NCBI GenBank assembly: GCA_964625335.1
Contig: CAZVBE010000007.1
Span: forward strand, 25,779-89,778
DNA length: 64,000 nucleotides
Origin: CAZGUG01 sp964625335
Lineage (GTDB): Bacteria > Bacillota > Clostridia > Ch29
Direction: 5' to 3'
Positions 43,022 to 52,129 of the stretch are shown here, one piece after another (the stretch's first letter is position 1; each line of letters starts with the position of its first letter). A program made the translations under genes and the position numbers. Under the pieces are notes generated by a model, which was given only the letters and a program-made list of their open reading frames with translations, was not told the DNA's origin and did not search any database.

Positions 43022-44230
43022 CTATTTTAACTTAGAGCAGATCAGATTGCCCAGTCTTTCAATACCAAATCTAATTTTTTCGCAGGAAACGCTGCCAAAG
43101 CTTATCCTCATGCAGTTGCTCCCCTTCCCGCCGCCTTCGGTAAAGAACCCCTCCCCTGCAACGAAAACCACTTTAACATCCGGGTTATTCACCGATTCCT
43201 CCAGCAGGGCGGTAGTATTTATCCCACCTGGCAGCTGGGCCCATGTGAACAGCCCGCCGTCCGGAAAGGTTCTTTTTGTCCCTTCGGGAAAGAATTTGTC
43301 GATACTTTCAATCATAGTATCCCTTCTTTCGCGGTACAGGTCACAAATCATTTTGTGATGAGCCGGATAATAGCCCCGCCTGAAAAACTCGGCACATATC
43401 ACCTGGGGCAGCATGGAGGTGTGGGAGTTGGTTGCCGTTTTGGCATCAAATAGCTTCTCAGCCACTTTATCATTGGCCAATACATAGCCAAGCCTGCTGC
43501 CCGGCGAAAATATCTTGGAGAAACTGTTTGCCAAAACGGTATGCCCGGTCTCATCAAAGGCTTTAATGGGCAACAGATCGCTTCCGCTGTAACGGATATC
43601 GCGGTAGGGGTCGTCCTCGAGGATGATAACATCGTATTTGCTTCCCAGTTCGGCTATTTTTTGCCTTCTGCCCAGAGACAGTGTTCTGCCTGTGGGATTA
43701 TGGAAGGTAGGAATAACATAAACCATTTTCGGTTTGTATTTAATAATCTTGGCTTCCAAATCCTCGGTTACCATGCCGTCATCATCCATATCAACGGCTA
43801 TACATTCTGCCTCGAACATTTCAAAGATTTCCACGCAGTGTACGAAGGTGGGTGATTCAACCAGGATTATATCACCCCTGTCAATATACAACTGGCACAA
43901 AAGGTTAATTCCCTCCAGCCCGCCGCTGGTAATCAAAACGTTTTCTGCCTTTGCCTTAACCCCCTTGGGGGCAAGTAAATCATTAACAACCACTTCACGG
44001 AGTTCCGGCAGACCCATAACGCTGCCGTATTGAAGCGCCTGGATACCCTTTTTATCGGTCCTGATTATGTCGTGTGCAATTTCACGGACAATATCAACCG
44101 GAAGGGCCTCCCTGGCCGGGGCGCCGCCGCCAAAGGATATAAGATTGGGGTCGTTCATAGCACCAAACAGGCCCTTGATTATTTCTGCAGACTTTTCCAT
44201 TGTTTTCATACGCTGAGCAAATTCTGGCAA
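43022..44230 (-). CDS. PLP-dependent aminotransferase, class I/II (2-aminoadipate/MocR-like group)
   Basis: A fold-type I aminotransferase of 402 residues. LISFGGGAPAREALP, LQYGSVMGLPELREVV and YVIPTFHNPTGRTLSL fit the LysN/aspartate aminotransferase-like group (PLP-dependent 2-aminoadipate and valine-type transaminases). The PLP lysine is in NSFSKIFSPGSRLGYV (near 235), and EDDPYRDIRY supplies the aspartate and tyrosine. The TTG at 44230 is supported by AAGGAGGT. Substrate cannot be fixed; it is not next to a pathway gene. Confidence 0.9.
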   Translation of the reverse strand: MPEFAQRMKTMEKSAEIIKGLFGAMNDPNLISFGGGAPAREALPVDIVREIAHDIIRTDKKGIQALQYGSVMGLPELREVVVNDLLAPKGVKAKAENVLITSGGLEGINLLCQLYIDRGDIILVESPTFVHCVEIFEMFEAECIAVDMDDDGMVTEDLEAKIIKYKPKMVYVIPTFHNPTGRTLSLGRRQKIAELGSKYDVIILEDDPYRDIRYSGSDLLPIKAFDETGHTVLANSFSKIFSPGSRLGYVLANDKVAEKLFDAKTATNSHTSMLPQVICAEFFRRGYYPAHHKMICDLYRERRDTMIESIDKFFPEGTKRTFPDGGLFTWAQLPGGINTTALLEESVNNPDVKVVFVAGEGFFTEGGGKGSNCMRISFGSVSCEKIRFGIERLGNLICSKLK

Positions 44231-44396
44231 GATATTACCTCCTTTTTCAAATCACAAGGGCTTTTGGTAAAGCCGTTGTGTAAAACTCGTAATTCTATTC
44301 TATCAGAGGCCGGGCCCCTTTTCCACATCAATTCACACACCCCTTAAAGCCGGTTTTCATATTATAATGTACCAAGTATGCAAGGAGGAAAGAATT

Positions 44397-45686
44397 ATGA
44401 CAATCCATGAGGTGGACTGGATCCGCACACACAGCTATAAGTTCTGCCCGTCCTTAAGAAGTTCCGCTTTGGAATGGTACCGGCCGGCAAAGCACCTGCC
44501 CTGTTTTTTCCAGGGAACCTACAAGGGGGCAAAGCAGCGTCTTAAAAGAATTCCGGTTATTGTACAGCTATCGGATGCCCGAAGCAGAGGCCTTGCCGCC
44601 AGGTCCGTTGCCCATAACGCCGGCTGCGGCCTTACTGAGGAGCTGCCCTTGATAAATGCATTTTGTGCCAGGGTTAACGCAAGAAACCTTGAAAGCCTTG
44701 TAAGGGATACAAACGTCAAAAGGGTGTGGTATGACGGAGAAATACGGGCTGTCCTTGACACCGCCACAAAGGCTACCCACTCCGCCGACCTGTGGGATGA
44801 CGAGGTTACCGGCAGAGGTGTAACGGTGGCGGTGCTTGATACCGGAATATACGAGCACCCTGACCTTACCGGCAGGATTGCTGCATTCAAGGACCTGGTT
44901 GGGCAAAAAACAAAGCCCTACGACGACAACGGGCATGGAACCCACGTGGCAGGGGATATTGCCTCCGACGGCAACAAGTCGGAATACCGGTACAAAGGCC
45001 CCGCCCCGGAAGCAAGGCTGGTGGGGGTAAAGGTATTAAACAAGCAGGGAAGCGGAAGCCTTTCGACTGTAATAAAGGGCGTGGAATGGTGCCTCCAGCA
45101 CAAGGATACCTATGGCATCAGGGTTATAAACCTTTCGCTGGGAAGCAGCGCCACCCTTTCCTACAAAAACGACCCGGTGTGCCAGGCGGTGGAAAAGGCG
45201 TGGAAGGCAGGTATCGTGGTATGCATTGCCGCGGGTAACAGCGGCCCCGAAAGCGGCACCATAAACTCCCCCGGAACCCATCCCGATGTAATTACGGTGG
45301 GGGCGTTAAACGATATTAACCCGGATCAGCCGGACGGAAAGATCGTGGCCGACTTTTCCAGCCGCGGACCCACCAAGGATGACCTTATAAAACCAGACAT
45401 ACTGTCACCGGGGGTTGGAATCGTTTCGCTGCGCTCCCCCAAATCAAACCTTGACAAACAAAGAAAGAACACCCGGACCGAGGAGTGGTACACAACCCTG
45501 TCCGGCACCTCCATGGCAACGCCCATATGTGCCGGCATAGTCGCCCAGATGCTGCAGGCAAACCCCTCCCTCACCCCCGGCCAGGTCAAGGAAAGGCTTA
45601 AGAAAACCGCAAAGGCTTACCCCGGCCTGGATGCCAATTCCCAGGGCTCAGGCCTTATAAACGCCCGGGCCGCGGTAAAGACCTAA
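44397..45686 (+). CDS. Subtilisin-family (S8) serine protease
   Basis: A subtilase of 429 residues with no signal peptide. After about 120 residues, including a propeptide-like part (LKRIPVIVQLSDARSRGLAA), comes the S8 domain. The catalytic residues are D in VAVLDTGIYEHPDL, H in NGHGTHVAGDIAS and S in LSGTSMATPICAG, and the oxyanion asparagine is in AAGNSGPESG. Absence of a signal points to an intracellular protease or unusual export. The ATG at 44397 is preceded by AAGGAGG; the longer frame (44367) has none. It is alone on its strand, followed by a GGGACAGGTGCC dyad. Confidence 0.93.
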   Translation: MTIHEVDWIRTHSYKFCPSLRSSALEWYRPAKHLPCFFQGTYKGAKQRLKRIPVIVQLSDARSRGLAARSVAHNAGCGLTEELPLINAFCARVNARNLESLVRDTNVKRVWYDGEIRAVLDTATKATHSADLWDDEVTGRGVTVAVLDTGIYEHPDLTGRIAAFKDLVGQKTKPYDDNGHGTHVAGDIASDGNKSEYRYKGPAPEARLVGVKVLNKQGSGSLSTVIKGVEWCLQHKDTYGIRVINLSLGSSATLSYKNDPVCQAVEKAWKAGIVVCIAAGNSGPESGTINSPGTHPDVITVGALNDINPDQPDGKIVADFSSRGPTKDDLIKPDILSPGVGIVSLRSPKSNLDKQRKNTRTEEWYTTLSGTSMATPICAGIVAQMLQANPSLTPGQVKERLKKTAKAYPGLDANSQGSGLINARAAVKT

Positions 45687-45699
45687 CCCCGCATCAAAC

Positions 45700-45722
45700 A
45701 CAGGGACAGGTGCCTTGTCCCC
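45700..45722. repeat. GGGACAGGTGCCTTGTCCC dyad
   Basis: GGGACA and TGTCCC enclose a 7-base loop between the subtilase and TetR genes, the third dyad variant in the window. It may double as subtilase terminator, though a T-run is lacking. Confidence 0.7.
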
Positions 45723-45725
45723 CCC

Positions 45726-45783
45726 TTGACAGCCCGGATTGGTAAATAGTATAATAAACAAAGTAATGTTAGTAAGTACTTAC
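45726..45783 (+). promoter_or_regulatory. Promoter and palindromic operator of the TetR-RND efflux operon
   Basis: A -35 TTGACA at 45726 and a -10 TATAAT at 45750 are spaced by 18 bases. A perfect 12-base palindrome, GTAAGTACTTAC (45772-45783), lies about 16 bases after the -10, at the expected transcription start. A TetR repressor would block transcription from there. Confidence 0.75.
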
Positions 45784-45809
45784 ATTTGAATAATAAAGGA
45801 TGGTGCGGT

Positions 45810-46454
45810 ATGGGCAGACCAAATGCAAGGGGAAAGATAATGGACGCGGCCACCGAGGTGTTCTGCCGTAAAGGCTACGGCGAAGCGACCACCCGCGAAA
45901 TAAGCGAAAGGGCAGGCATTGCCGAGGTTACGCTGTTTCGTAATTTTTGCACAAAAAAGGATCTTTACTTTGAAGTCTTAAGACCCGTAAGGGGCCAGCT
46001 GTCGGAGGTCATAGAAAGCCTTAAAGATAAGACAGGCGATGACGGAGCGATGCTCAAGAACCTTTTGATAGACCGGCTAACAATGGCGGAAAAAAACAGC
46101 AGGCTGTTCGGGCTTTTGCTAAACGATATGCAGTATCACCGGGACGTAAAGGTGGAATTTGCCGGCATATACCGGGGACTGCTGGATGCCCTTACCCAAT
46201 ACTTAAGCCGGAATTTTATAAAGTCCTCCCGACAGGAAGCTGCTGCTGCCGCCCGCTATTTCATTTGGCTTATAATGGGCAGCGTGATAAACAAAAACCT
46301 GCTGGGCGACACAGAAGACCAAGGGCCGGGCAGCCAGGGTACTTCCGGCGACAGTACCGACGGGCGGCCGTACGATGCCCAGGCTGCCGCCGACCAGAGC
46401 GAAAGAATTATAGAAATATTCCTTAACGGCATAAAGGACAGGGGGACACGATGA
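45810..46454 (+). CDS. TetR/AcrR-family repressor of the efflux operon
   Basis: A 214-residue repressor: the N-terminal helix-turn-helix spans about residues 7-50 (ATEVFCRKGYGEATTREISE, AGIAEVTLFRNF), followed by a ligand domain. A low-complexity, charged insert (EDQGPGSQGTSGDSTDGRPY) lies near residue 175 in the C-terminal domain. It is the first gene of the operon with the membrane-fusion protein and the RND pump, so its probable job is drug-responsive autorepression through the palindrome just upstream. The ATG at 45810 gives the usual MGRPN start. The next gene begins four bases before its end. Confidence 0.9.
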   Translation: MGRPNARGKIMDAATEVFCRKGYGEATTREISERAGIAEVTLFRNFCTKKDLYFEVLRPVRGQLSEVIESLKDKTGDDGAMLKNLLIDRLTMAEKNSRLFGLLLNDMQYHRDVKVEFAGIYRGLLDALTQYLSRNFIKSSRQEAAAAARYFIWLIMGSVINKNLLGDTEDQGPGSQGTSGDSTDGRPYDAQAAADQSERIIEIFLNGIKDRGTR

Positions 46455-47536
46455 TGGCGAAGAGAATTATAATCCCCGCTGTGGTAATACTGCTTCTGCT
46501 GGTTGTGGGTACAGCTTTTTTAAATAGAGGAAAGGAGATCGGGGATACCGAATCCGAAAGGCCTGTTCCGGTGGAGGTTGTCACAGTTGAAAAAGGAGAC
46601 ATGGTAACAGGGCTTACTTACAGCGGCACGGTACAGGACGAGTATTCCGCCGCGCTGTCCGCCAAGGTAAGCGCGCAGGTAAATGAAGTATATGTAACCG
46701 AGGGGGACAAAGCGACCAAGGGCACAGTGCTGGCCGAGCTTGACCACAAAGACTTTGACCTGAAACTTGAAACTGCACAGGCCGGGCTCCGGGCGGCGGT
46801 TATGAATGCCGATTACAGCGGCGTCATGCGCGAAAAGCTTGAAATGCTGCTGGACGAAGGGGCCATATCCCGTCAGCAGTACGACGAGGCGGACCTGAAA
46901 TACCGCCTTGCCAAGGCTGAGGTGCAAAGGGCGGAGGCAAATATAAAGGAACTGGAGGGGACAATAGAAAACCACTATATAAGGGCTCCCCGGGACGGTA
47001 TAGTAACCGAAGTACCGGCCCGGCAGGGGGACATGGCTATGCCGGGCAAACCCCTTGTGGCCTTCTCGGGGGGCACTGCCAAAAAGATTGTGGTATCGGT
47101 GGTGCAGGAGGACTTGCGCCTTTTGGACGAAAACACCCCGGCGGTGGTTACGTGGGGGCAGGAAAGCTTTGATACAAAGGTTGCAAGGGTACTCCCTTCG
47201 GTGGACCCGGCCACCGGCACCGCAGCCGTTGAACTGCCCTGCGAAGAAAGTGGGCTTACCCCGGGAATGGCGGTGGAGGTTGAATTTATTACCAGCTCAA
47301 AAAAGGATGTAATGCTAATTCCATCCGAGGCGGTAGCAGACACGGGTGACGGGACCTTTGTATACGTGGTGGAAGAGGATACCGCCCTTCTTACCCCGAT
47401 AACAACAGGGGCGGAGGATAAGGGATTTACCGAGGTTGTATCCGGCCTTGAGGAGGGACAGGGTATCGCCTGCGGCGACCTTGACCTTTTAAAGCATAAC
47501 TGCAGCGTGTACGTAGTGGGGGGTGGCACCTCTTGA
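46451..47536 (+). CDS. RND efflux periplasmic-adaptor-like subunit (membrane fusion protein)
   Basis: A 361-residue membrane fusion protein with an N-terminal anchor (IIIPAVVILLLLVVGTAFL). A barrel-sandwich lipoyl domain (SAKVSAQVNEVYVTEGDKAT, HYIRAPRDGIVTEVPARQGD) is split by a coiled-coil hairpin (about 115-155), followed by beta-barrel and membrane-proximal domains. It joins the following RND pump. Because Clostridia lack an outer membrane, the complex probably releases substrate outside the cytoplasmic membrane without a TolC partner. Confidence 0.92.
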   Translation: MMAKRIIIPAVVILLLLVVGTAFLNRGKEIGDTESERPVPVEVVTVEKGDMVTGLTYSGTVQDEYSAALSAKVSAQVNEVYVTEGDKATKGTVLAELDHKDFDLKLETAQAGLRAAVMNADYSGVMREKLEMLLDEGAISRQQYDEADLKYRLAKAEVQRAEANIKELEGTIENHYIRAPRDGIVTEVPARQGDMAMPGKPLVAFSGGTAKKIVVSVVQEDLRLLDENTPAVVTWGQESFDTKVARVLPSVDPATGTAAVELPCEESGLTPGMAVEVEFITSSKKDVMLIPSEAVADTGDGTFVYVVEEDTALLTPITTGAEDKGFTEVVSGLEEGQGIACGDLDLLKHNCSVYVVGGGTS

Positions 47537-50500
47537 AGTGGCAGGAATACGTAGTCAGCCGCAAATATACGGTAATAGCCCTGACCCTGGCGGTTATAAT
47601 ATTTGGCATATTCGCCAGGTCGGGCATGCCGGTGGAGCTTTTCCCCAACACCTCTCCCCCCATAGTCAATATTATAACCGCGTACCCCGGCGCTTCGGCC
47701 GGCGACGTGGCCTCCGACGTGACCGAGGTCATCGAGGAGGAGATGGTGACACTAAGCGATGTGGAGACGGTAAGGTCCACTTCCCAGGACGGGCTCTCGG
47801 TTATTACGGTGGAGTTTTCCTACAGCGCCGACGGCTCCCGGGGCGCAATAGACGTGCAAAACGCCATAAACAGGATAGGGAGCAGCCTTCCGGAGGGCAT
47901 GCTTAAGCCGCGAATTGTCGAGGTGGATGTCAGCGACAAACCCATAATGACCCTGGCCCTTAGCTCCGACCGGATGGACATGACAAGGGTAAGGGATATC
48001 GCAGACAACAGCATAAAGCCAAGGCTTCAGCTTACCGACGGCGTGGCGGCGGTGGACGTATTCGGCGGCTACGAGACTCAGCTTATGGTAAGGCTCTTGC
48101 CGGACAGGCTGCGCAGGTACAACCTTAATCCCGCCCAGGTGGTACAGGCCCTATCCCAAAACAACGTATCCTTCCCGGGGGGCAGTATTGAGGATGACAG
48201 CTCCCGGTACGGGATAAGGATCGACGGGCTGCTTAAGGACGCCGGGCAGATTGGCGAAGTACCGGTTGCCAGGATAAACGGTAAAAGCGTTTATCTAAGG
48301 GACGTAGCGCAAATCGAGACCGGTGTAAAAGAAGCAACCGGCGGCTTCAGGCATATGGGCAGGGAGACCATTGCGGTGCAAATAATTAAAAAGGACGGCT
48401 CCAACACCGTAGAGGTTGCAAACCAGGTAAGGGAAGAACTGCAGCGCATCGAAAAGGACTTCTCCGGACTGGGTATTGAAATAGCCGACGACGATTCCCT
48501 TTTCACCACCCAGGTGGTGGACAACATGACCTCAAGCATAATTATCGCGCTGTTTCTTACCGTCCTTATAATAATGCTGTTTGTATTAAGCTTCCACAAG
48601 GCGCTGGCGGTTTCGGTATCCATACCGCTTTCCTATATGATGACCCTGTCCCTTATGAGGCTGTTTGGCATGCAGCTTGACCTTATCACCCTTTCCGCCA
48701 TAATACTCAGCATAGGTATAGTGGTGGACAACGCTATAGTGGTGGTGGAAAACATATCAAGACACAACGAGGAACTGGGCAAACCCCTTGCCCGGGCCGC
48801 GGTGGACGGTGCCGGGGAGATTATGCTGTCGGTGGCGGCGGGTACCGCCACAACCCTTATAGTAATGGTACCCCTTATCTTTATAGAGGGGTTTGTGGGC
48901 AGGGTGTTCGGCCCCCTATCCAAAACAATAATATTTAGTATAGGCTCCTCCTTTATCGTATCGGTTTCAATGATACCCTTATTTCTGGTGCTGACGTCGG
49001 GTATCAATTTCAAAAAAGCCGACCGGTGGGCCGAAGGACTGGGCCGGCCATTCACCTCGGCCATGGAAAGGCTTAAGGGCTTTTATCTTCGCACGCTGGA
49101 TGCCGCTTTAAAGGCACCGGCGAGGGTTTTATTGGTGACGTTCCTGCTGCTTGGTATCTCTGCGGCACTGCTTGCCGGGACGGGTATGGAGCTTTTGCCA
49201 AAAATGGACACCGGTGCCTTTACCATATGGATACAGACAAAGGACGGCACAAGCCTTGACAGGACAATGGAAATTGCGGGTCAGGTTGAAGGACTTTTGA
49301 AGGAGGATAAGGATGTGCTGGGCTATTACACCCAGGTGGGTTACGAACCGGGGGCCACCTTTATGGGCGAAAACGGTGCCATGTCCGTTAACCAGGCATC
49401 CACTGCGGTACAGCTTACCTCCCGGAAGGAAAGGGACCGCACCATCTGGGAGATAGAAGAGCAGCTCAGGGAAGAAATAGCCCTCATACCCCATATAAGC
49501 ACCTTTGTTGTAAAGGAGGAAGGCGGGACGGTGGTTGCCACCGCCAGGGCTCCCATAGATGTTAAGATATCCGGCCCCGACAGCAAAGTGCTGGAGGCGC
49601 TGGCGCTGGATATCGAGGGGGAAATGCAGGGCATCAAAGGAGCCAGCAATATATACCTAAGCTGGTCGGGGGGCACCGAAACGGTGGTGCTTGACCTTGA
49701 CAGACCCCGGCTCGAAAGGCTGGGGCTTAACGCAGCGACGGTTACAAACCAGGTGTTCCAGAGCATGGAGGGTATCCAGGCCACGGCGCTGCATCAGCAG
49801 GGCGCCGACGATATGGCAATTGTGGTAAGGTACTCGGAGGAACAGCGCAGGTCAAGGTCTCAGATAGCAAGCATCGTAATCTCCACCCCCACCGGTGTGG
49901 CAGTGCCTTTAAGCAGTATTGCCGATATAAGGACCGAAAGTGTGCCCGGGCTTGTTACCAGAGAAAACCTAAGCAATACCATAGACGTGCTGGGCTTTAC
50001 CCATGGAAGGCCCCTAAGCCATGTGACCGCCGATATCCAGGAGGAGCTTGACGGCTTCAACCTGCCGGTGGGCTACTTCGCCGAAATAGCCGGTGACCGG
50101 GCAGAGCTTGCCCGGTCGGGAAGGGATATGGCCCTTGCCCTTGCAATTGCCGTAATAAGCGTTTACCTGCTGCTTATGGCACAGTTTGGCTCTATGCTTC
50201 ACCCGGTAACCATAATGGCATCCATTCCGCTGGTGCTTATAGGGGTGGTAACGGCGCTCAAAATATCCGGTAAGGTTATATCCATGCCGGTTCTGCTGGG
50301 CCTTATTCTGCTGGCGGGCACGGTGGTGAACAACGCAATCCTTCTGCTGGATGCAATAGGCATTAACAGGAGGGAAGGGGCAGATATTCATGCGGCTATA
50401 CGCGGGGCGGTGGAAAGCCGCTTCCGCCCCATAATGATGACTGCGCTGTCGGATGTGGCGGGCATGACGCCGCTGGCCTTAGAGCTTGCCCTCGGGTCTG

Positions 50501-50676
50501 AGCGGTTTTCGCCGCTGGCGGTTACAATTATAGGGGGCATCCTTGCCGCTACTTTCCTGACGCTTATCATAATACCAATAGTATATATGCTTATGGAAAG
50601 GGTAAGTATCCGGTTATCCGACCTGTGGCAGAAGAGCAAGCCTTCTGAAACGGACGATACACCGGCTGTGTCGTAA
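47533..50676 (+). CDS. RND-superfamily efflux permease (AcrB-like)
   Basis: A 1047-residue RND transporter with twelve membrane helices and two large external loops. The repeats show the usual signs: VVSRKYTVIALTLAVIIFGI (helix 1), GMPVELFPN, PGASAGDVASDVTEVIEEEM, and helix 4 with GIVVDNAIVVVENI. AcrB has two aspartates at this helix-4 site, where this protein has D-N, a change seen in other families too. Starts with TTG at 47533, overlapping the end of the adaptor gene (TTGA), so translation is coupled. Export of drugs, lipids or other hydrophobic compounds is likely; the exact substrate is unknown. Confidence 0.94.
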   Translation: MKWQEYVVSRKYTVIALTLAVIIFGIFARSGMPVELFPNTSPPIVNIITAYPGASAGDVASDVTEVIEEEMVTLSDVETVRSTSQDGLSVITVEFSYSADGSRGAIDVQNAINRIGSSLPEGMLKPRIVEVDVSDKPIMTLALSSDRMDMTRVRDIADNSIKPRLQLTDGVAAVDVFGGYETQLMVRLLPDRLRRYNLNPAQVVQALSQNNVSFPGGSIEDDSSRYGIRIDGLLKDAGQIGEVPVARINGKSVYLRDVAQIETGVKEATGGFRHMGRETIAVQIIKKDGSNTVEVANQVREELQRIEKDFSGLGIEIADDDSLFTTQVVDNMTSSIIIALFLTVLIIMLFVLSFHKALAVSVSIPLSYMMTLSLMRLFGMQLDLITLSAIILSIGIVVDNAIVVVENISRHNEELGKPLARAAVDGAGEIMLSVAAGTATTLIVMVPLIFIEGFVGRVFGPLSKTIIFSIGSSFIVSVSMIPLFLVLTSGINFKKADRWAEGLGRPFTSAMERLKGFYLRTLDAALKAPARVLLVTFLLLGISAALLAGTGMELLPKMDTGAFTIWIQTKDGTSLDRTMEIAGQVEGLLKEDKDVLGYYTQVGYEPGATFMGENGAMSVNQASTAVQLTSRKERDRTIWEIEEQLREEIALIPHISTFVVKEEGGTVVATARAPIDVKISGPDSKVLEALALDIEGEMQGIKGASNIYLSWSGGTETVVLDLDRPRLERLGLNAATVTNQVFQSMEGIQATALHQQGADDMAIVVRYSEEQRRSRSQIASIVISTPTGVAVPLSSIADIRTESVPGLVTRENLSNTIDVLGFTHGRPLSHVTADIQEELDGFNLPVGYFAEIAGDRAELARSGRDMALALAIAVISVYLLLMAQFGSMLHPVTIMASIPLVLIGVVTALKISGKVISMPVLLGLILLAGTVVNNAILLLDAIGINRREGADIHAAIRGAVESRFRPIMMTALSDVAGMTPLALELALGSERFSPLAVTIIGGILAATFLTLIIIPIVYMLMERVSIRLSDLWQKSKPSETDDTPAVS

Positions 50677-50685
50677 CACATCAAA

Positions 50686-50706
50686 CAGAGGGACAGGTGC
50701 GGTAAA
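50686..50706. repeat. Half-site of the GGGACAGGTGC dyad family
   Basis: CAAACAGAGGGACAGGTGCG lies directly after the pump's stop and is a half-dyad related to that at 45700 and to the one at 52029. Confidence 0.5.
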
Positions 50707-50708
50707 CC

Positions 50709-51908
50709 CTATCTATAGAGTGCATCCTTCATCCGGTTCATAGCAGTGATTACTGTAGACCTTGGGCATGCGAAATTAAACCTGGCAAAGCCTTCGCCTC
50801 CTGAGCCAAACCATTCACCAAGGTCTACTGCTATCTTGGCTTTCTCTAATAGAAAGGAATTGATTTCCCTTGCACTCATTCCTGTTCCCCTAAAGTCAAA
50901 CCATACCAAATATGTCCCTTGGGGTTTTGTAACCCGTACCCCTTTTAAATGCTTATCGGTAAACTCAATGGCGTAGTCAATATTACCCTCAATGTATTCC
51001 ATTAATTCATCCACGTATTTATCCCCATACAAATAAGCGGCCTCACCGGCAATAGGACCAAACACATTCGATGTAGGGTAGCGATTCATCAGCATTCGCT
51101 TTTCTAATCTTCTCCTAATCCCTTCATTGGGTACCACGATTATTGAAACACCCAAACCTGCGATGTTAAATGTCTTACTAGGGGCAAATGCTGTGATGAG
51201 GTTTTGGCTTATTTGGTCAGACAACGTACCTGCAGAAACAAATCTATGATTCTTCATAATCAGGTCTGCATGGATTTCATCGGATAAAATATAGACATCA
51301 TTATCGCAGCAGAGCTTGCAGACACTATACAATTCATCTCTTGTCCAGACTCGTCCTACAGGATTGTGAGGATTAGACAAAATCATCAACTTATTAGCGG
51401 GATCTTTAACAAGTTTTTCCAGGTCTTCAAAGTCCATAGTGTAATAGCCGTTGGTTTCAATTAGTTTATTAACCTGAAGGGTTCTATTACAGTCTTTGAC
51501 GCCATCGGTGAATGGATAATAGACAGGGTGCTGAACAATGACTCCGTCTCCGGGCTCGGTAAATTCCTGGATGGCGGAATTTATTGCGGGTACCACACCG
51601 CCAATAAAGAGCATCCAGTCGGTATGGGTTTTGTAATTGTAGCGCCTTTCAAACCATCCGGAGGCGGCCTTCTTAAAGGCCTTCACCGCATCCGGCGATG
51701 TGTATCCATAGATGCCATGCCCGGCCCTTGTTTTCACTGCAGCAATCACCTCATGCGGGCAGGAAAAATCCATATCGGCCACCCACATACATATAGCCCC
51801 TTCCACATTATAACCGGAAAACCTTTCTTCAAACCCCTGCCATTTAGCGCTATATGAACCGCTATCTTCGCCTCGGGAAATAATTTGATCAAAATTATAT
51901 TCTGTCAT
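50709..51908 (-). CDS. MalY/PatB-family PLP enzyme, cystathionine beta-lyase-like
   Basis: A fold-type I PLP enzyme of 399 residues. CMWVADMDFSCPHEVIAAV, YGYTSPDAVKAFKKAASGWF and ILSNPHNPVGRVWTRDEL are MalY/PatB group signatures. The PLP lysine lies in AFAPSKTFNIAGLG (near 235), and SDEIHADLIM carries the aspartate. Enzymes of this group cleave C-S bonds of cystathionine or cysteine conjugates; some act as regulators. The ATG at 51908 is preceded by GGGAGGTG. It is convergent with the efflux pump gene. Confidence 0.92.
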   Translation of the reverse strand: MTEYNFDQIISRGEDSGSYSAKWQGFEERFSGYNVEGAICMWVADMDFSCPHEVIAAVKTRAGHGIYGYTSPDAVKAFKKAASGWFERRYNYKTHTDWMLFIGGVVPAINSAIQEFTEPGDGVIVQHPVYYPFTDGVKDCNRTLQVNKLIETNGYYTMDFEDLEKLVKDPANKLMILSNPHNPVGRVWTRDELYSVCKLCCDNDVYILSDEIHADLIMKNHRFVSAGTLSDQISQNLITAFAPSKTFNIAGLGVSIIVVPNEGIRRRLEKRMLMNRYPTSNVFGPIAGEAAYLYGDKYVDELMEYIEGNIDYAIEFTDKHLKGVRVTKPQGTYLVWFDFRGTGMSAREINSFLLEKAKIAVDLGEWFGSGGEGFARFNFACPRSTVITAMNRMKDALYR

Positions 51909-52002
51909 AATATGTCCACCTCCCCTAAACGCTATTGTTAATATTTTTCTGTACTTGTCTTCCTATCCTATATTATATTACTGTCAGACCAGTGTGACAA
52001 TA

Positions 52003-52050
52003 ACCCCGTCCCCTTGCCACAGACAGAGGGACAGGTACCTCGTTTGAAAC
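52003..52050. repeat. Further GTCCCC / GGGACAGGTACC dyad
   Basis: CCCCGTCCCCTTG and CAGAGGGACAGGTACCTCG lie back to back, the same variant as at 45700. The arms are imperfect. Confidence 0.5.
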
Positions 52051-52079
52051 CAGCCCGCATTGGCATCGATGTATAAAAC

Positions 52080-52125
52080 TAAAACGCCTGGGTACCTTTG
52101 ATTTTAAGGAATGCAGGCGTTTTTT
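52080..52125. terminator. Terminator-like dyad after the truncated gapdh
   Basis: AAAACGCCTG pairs with CAGGCGTTTT, enclosing a 26-base loop, and is followed on the plus strand by T7. On the minus strand the corresponding end is AGTTTTA. It is just past the stop of the gapdh remnant. Confidence 0.65.
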
Positions 52126-52129
52126 TGCA

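Larger units (their letters stand above)
51909..52129. other. Intergenic region with dyad repeats and terminator
   Basis: About 220 bases without a gene. It contains the promoter region of the MalY/PatB-like gene on the minus strand (ATATTAT tracts near 51970), a CCCCGTCCCC half-site at 52003, GGGACAGGTACC at 52029 and the large dyad ending at 52125. Confidence 0.55.
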
